Shown here in pieces: positions 31,234 to 32,221 of a stretch of 32,221 nucleotides of DNA (positions are counted from its first letter, which is position 1; each line of letters starts with the position of its first letter). The DNA comes from a virus. The stretch lies in the IMG/VR virus record IMGVR_UViG_3300025115_000038, positions 1 to 32,221 of that record; one strand, written 5' to 3'. A program made the translations under genes and the position numbers. The notes below the pieces were generated by a model that did no database searches, was not told the origin of the DNA, and saw only the letters and a program-made list of their open reading frames with translations.

Positions 31234-31741
31234 CTTTCACATCTATATCTGCTTCCCCATCAACTGCGGCCTCTAACAAGGGGGTTTCCTTTTCTTCCCC
31301 CTCCAACTCCCCGTCATCACCTTCTATCGTCACATCCGCCTCTATCTGCGGTGCCTCATGTACTGGGAAACTTACTACCTTCTCCTGCTTGCTCTCACTC
31401 TTCTTCGGTGCCTCCAACCCCATCATGTTTATCGCCTGCTGATAATACTTGTACGCCTCCTTGTCATCCGCTCCCCTCGCCCTTACCATTACCTCGTCAC
31501 CTATATCCGCCCCATACTTCTCCAAAAACTTCAAACGAAACAACTCCACCATGTCTCGTATGTCCCTACGCTTTAATAAATTGTTCACCAATGTGTTCCT
31601 CATGTATGTCGGTGTCAATCCACTTCCTCCCCATGCTACCCTCGTACTCCATGAACCATTCCCCGTTATAGCATACTCCTTGCAAAATATCTGCTCCCGT
31701 ATCGTCAACCCCTTAGCATCTACTCGCTTCTTCCTCGCCAT
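31223..31741 (-). CDS. Terminase small subunit
   Basis: The 172-residue protein opens with MARKKRVDAKGLTIREQIFC and continues KEYAITGNGSWSTRVAWG, the helix-turn-helix pattern of Terminase_2 small subunits, followed by YMRNTLVNNLLKRRDIRDMV and YKYYQQAINMMGLEAPKK. The C-terminus is acidic and low complexity (GDDGELEGEEKETP). Small terminases bind the packaging site as an oligomer and load the large subunit. It is the first gene of the late - strand operon and is separated from the large subunit by about 4.1 kb of other genes. Confidence 0.82.
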   Translation of the reverse strand: MARKKRVDAKGLTIREQIFCKEYAITGNGSWSTRVAWGGSGLTPTYMRNTLVNNLLKRRDIRDMVELFRLKFLEKYGADIGDEVMVRARGADDKEAYKYYQQAINMMGLEAPKKSESKQEKVVSFPVHEAPQIEADVTIEGDDGELEGEEKETPLLEAAVDGEADIDVKDDI

Positions 31742-31810
31742 CTCTCACCCTCTCTACCTAAATACCTAATTCTTATTTTAAATACTCTCCAAAGAAATGT
31801 ATTTAAAGAA

Positions 31811-31851
31811 AATATGTTAAAGAAAGAAATATGTTAAAGAGAATATGTTAA
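31811..31851. repeat. Three copies of AATATGTTAA upstream of small terminase
   Basis: The 10-base motif AATATGTTAA is exact at 31811-31820, 31828-31837 and 31842-31851 (spacings 17 and 14), each followed by A/G-rich sequence (AAGAAAG, AGAG, GGG). It lies 70-110 bases before the small terminase start, in the segment where its promoter or a pac-type site would be expected. I do not see a convincing -35/-10 pair here. It may be binding sites for the small terminase or a regulator. Confidence 0.65.
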
Positions 31852-31913
31852 GGGAAGTTTATACAATCCAGGTCACTCTCGTATAAGTAATTTAATCCAG
31901 TACCCCCCGTCAG

Positions 31914-32142
31914 TAAAAGCGTATTATATCCAAATGCTCTATCAGATAAAAGCGCATTACATTCAAATTCACGTTCTGCCTATTAAAGTTAATTCCCTTC
32001 AAATTCACCTGATAAGCTAAGGAACCCAATGTCAAATAAGATTAAATCAAAACCAAAAAGCATATCTTCTCTTCTCTCCTCTGATTAATTGTTAGTAGAT
32101 GCAAATGCGTCTTGGATATTAAAGCTCGTTAAATTCAAAATC
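31914..32142. repeat. Degenerate 24-bp repeat array, period about 33-36 bp
   Basis: Copies of a motif near TAAAAGCGCATTACATTCAA begin at 31914, 31947, 31983 and 32119. The 31947 copy matches the others at 20, 18 and 19 of 24 bases. Weaker copies appear at 32016, 32085 and perhaps 32170, and 32207 may start one cut by the window edge. The first starts are 33, 36 and 33 bases apart. In the - strand frame three copies read F-[EG]-x-N-x-L, with stop codons between them. Confidence 0.65.
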
Positions 32143-32221
32143 TCTTGGTTGGCTTTTGAGGAGAGTTACTGAAAGTTATCTCTTTTCAATCGAATGTTAT
32201 TGAAGTTAAAAGCCTTAAAAG

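Larger units (their letters stand above)
31742..32221. other. 480-bp AT-rich non-coding region at right edge
   Basis: No frame of more than about 45 codons with a start and ribosome binding site exists on either strand. The region holds the two repeat families described separately and purine/pyrimidine-biased tracts. A 24-codon frame on the - strand from ATG at about 32069, with a GGAGAG tract 12 bases upstream, looks like chance. It likely carries the promoter of the late - strand operon and possibly a packaging or replication site, but none can be marked securely. No tRNA or other RNA gene is recognised. Confidence 0.6.

Noticed and set aside
31069-31671. 200-codon + strand frame over the small terminase
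   Set aside because: It is antisense to the small terminase and its neighbours, Pro/Ser/His-rich without any domain, and has no ribosome binding site.
31742-31860. Standard sigma70-type promoter for the late operon
   Set aside because: Several AT-rich candidates exist on the - strand, but none pairs a good -35 and -10 at 16-18 bases, so I do not mark one.
31914-32221. Right-edge repeats as a CRISPR array
   Set aside because: The repeats are degenerate and the gaps between them are only about 9-12 bases, unlike the near-identical repeats and roughly 30-base spacers of CRISPR.

Overview
This window is a tailed-phage (or prophage) segment with podovirus-type virion genes. The gene types are a split small/large terminase pair, a portal, an acidic scaffold, an N4-gp56-type major capsid protein, T7 gp11/gp12-like adaptor and nozzle proteins, tail-fibre-like proteins, and a run of large coiled-coil or Gly/Ala-rich candidate ejection proteins. 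No tape measure, sheath or baseplate genes are seen. The i-spanin/lipoprotein o-spanin pair implies a Gram-negative host. Start sites mostly have clear Shine-Dalgarno sequences, and TAA, TAG and TGA all act as stops, so translation is standard bacterial. The sequence does not let me name the host or phage genus.

Layout: positions 1-3125 (+ strand) hold a compact operon of small, overlapping, mostly unrecognised genes ending in a RusA-like resolvase. It contains two sets of tandem paralogues. Everything from 3112 to 31741 is on the - strand and converges on the resolvase gene. Read in the direction of transcription (right to left), this block runs: small terminase (31223-31741); a nested set of eight small or sugar-related genes (27056-31233: unknown, RmlC-like cupin, Cse60-like, DUF2061 membrane protein, methyltransferase, CDP-glycerol-transferase-like, NAD-dependent epimerase, RmlD-like reductase); large terminase interrupted by an intein in its Walker A motif; portal; a coiled-coil protein; scaffold; major capsid; a strong hairpin; a small unknown protein; a glycosyltransferase; tail adaptor; nozzle; tail collar-domain protein and other fibre/tail-tip proteins, including a beta-helix protein and a protein with carbohydrate-binding-like domains; small membrane and unknown proteins; a GNAT acetyltransferase; four candidate internal virion/ejection proteins; then lysis (M15 endopeptidase, holin, i-spanin, o-spanin).

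The right end (31742-32221) has no convincing gene. It is AT-rich and repetitive: three copies of a 10-bp motif sit just upstream of the small terminase, followed by a degenerate 24-bp repeat spaced about 33-36 bp that runs off the window edge. This may be a packaging, replication or promoter-control region.

The most unusual features are the sugar-nucleotide/glycan cassette between the two terminase subunits, translationally interlocked with the large-subunit gene; the glycosyltransferase between capsid and tail-adaptor genes; the terminase intein; the right-end repeat array; and the early gene paralogues whose repeated DNA includes the translational-coupling signal. A plausible but unproven reading is that the phage makes and attaches a modified sugar, either to its own particle or to host surface glycans, during late infection.
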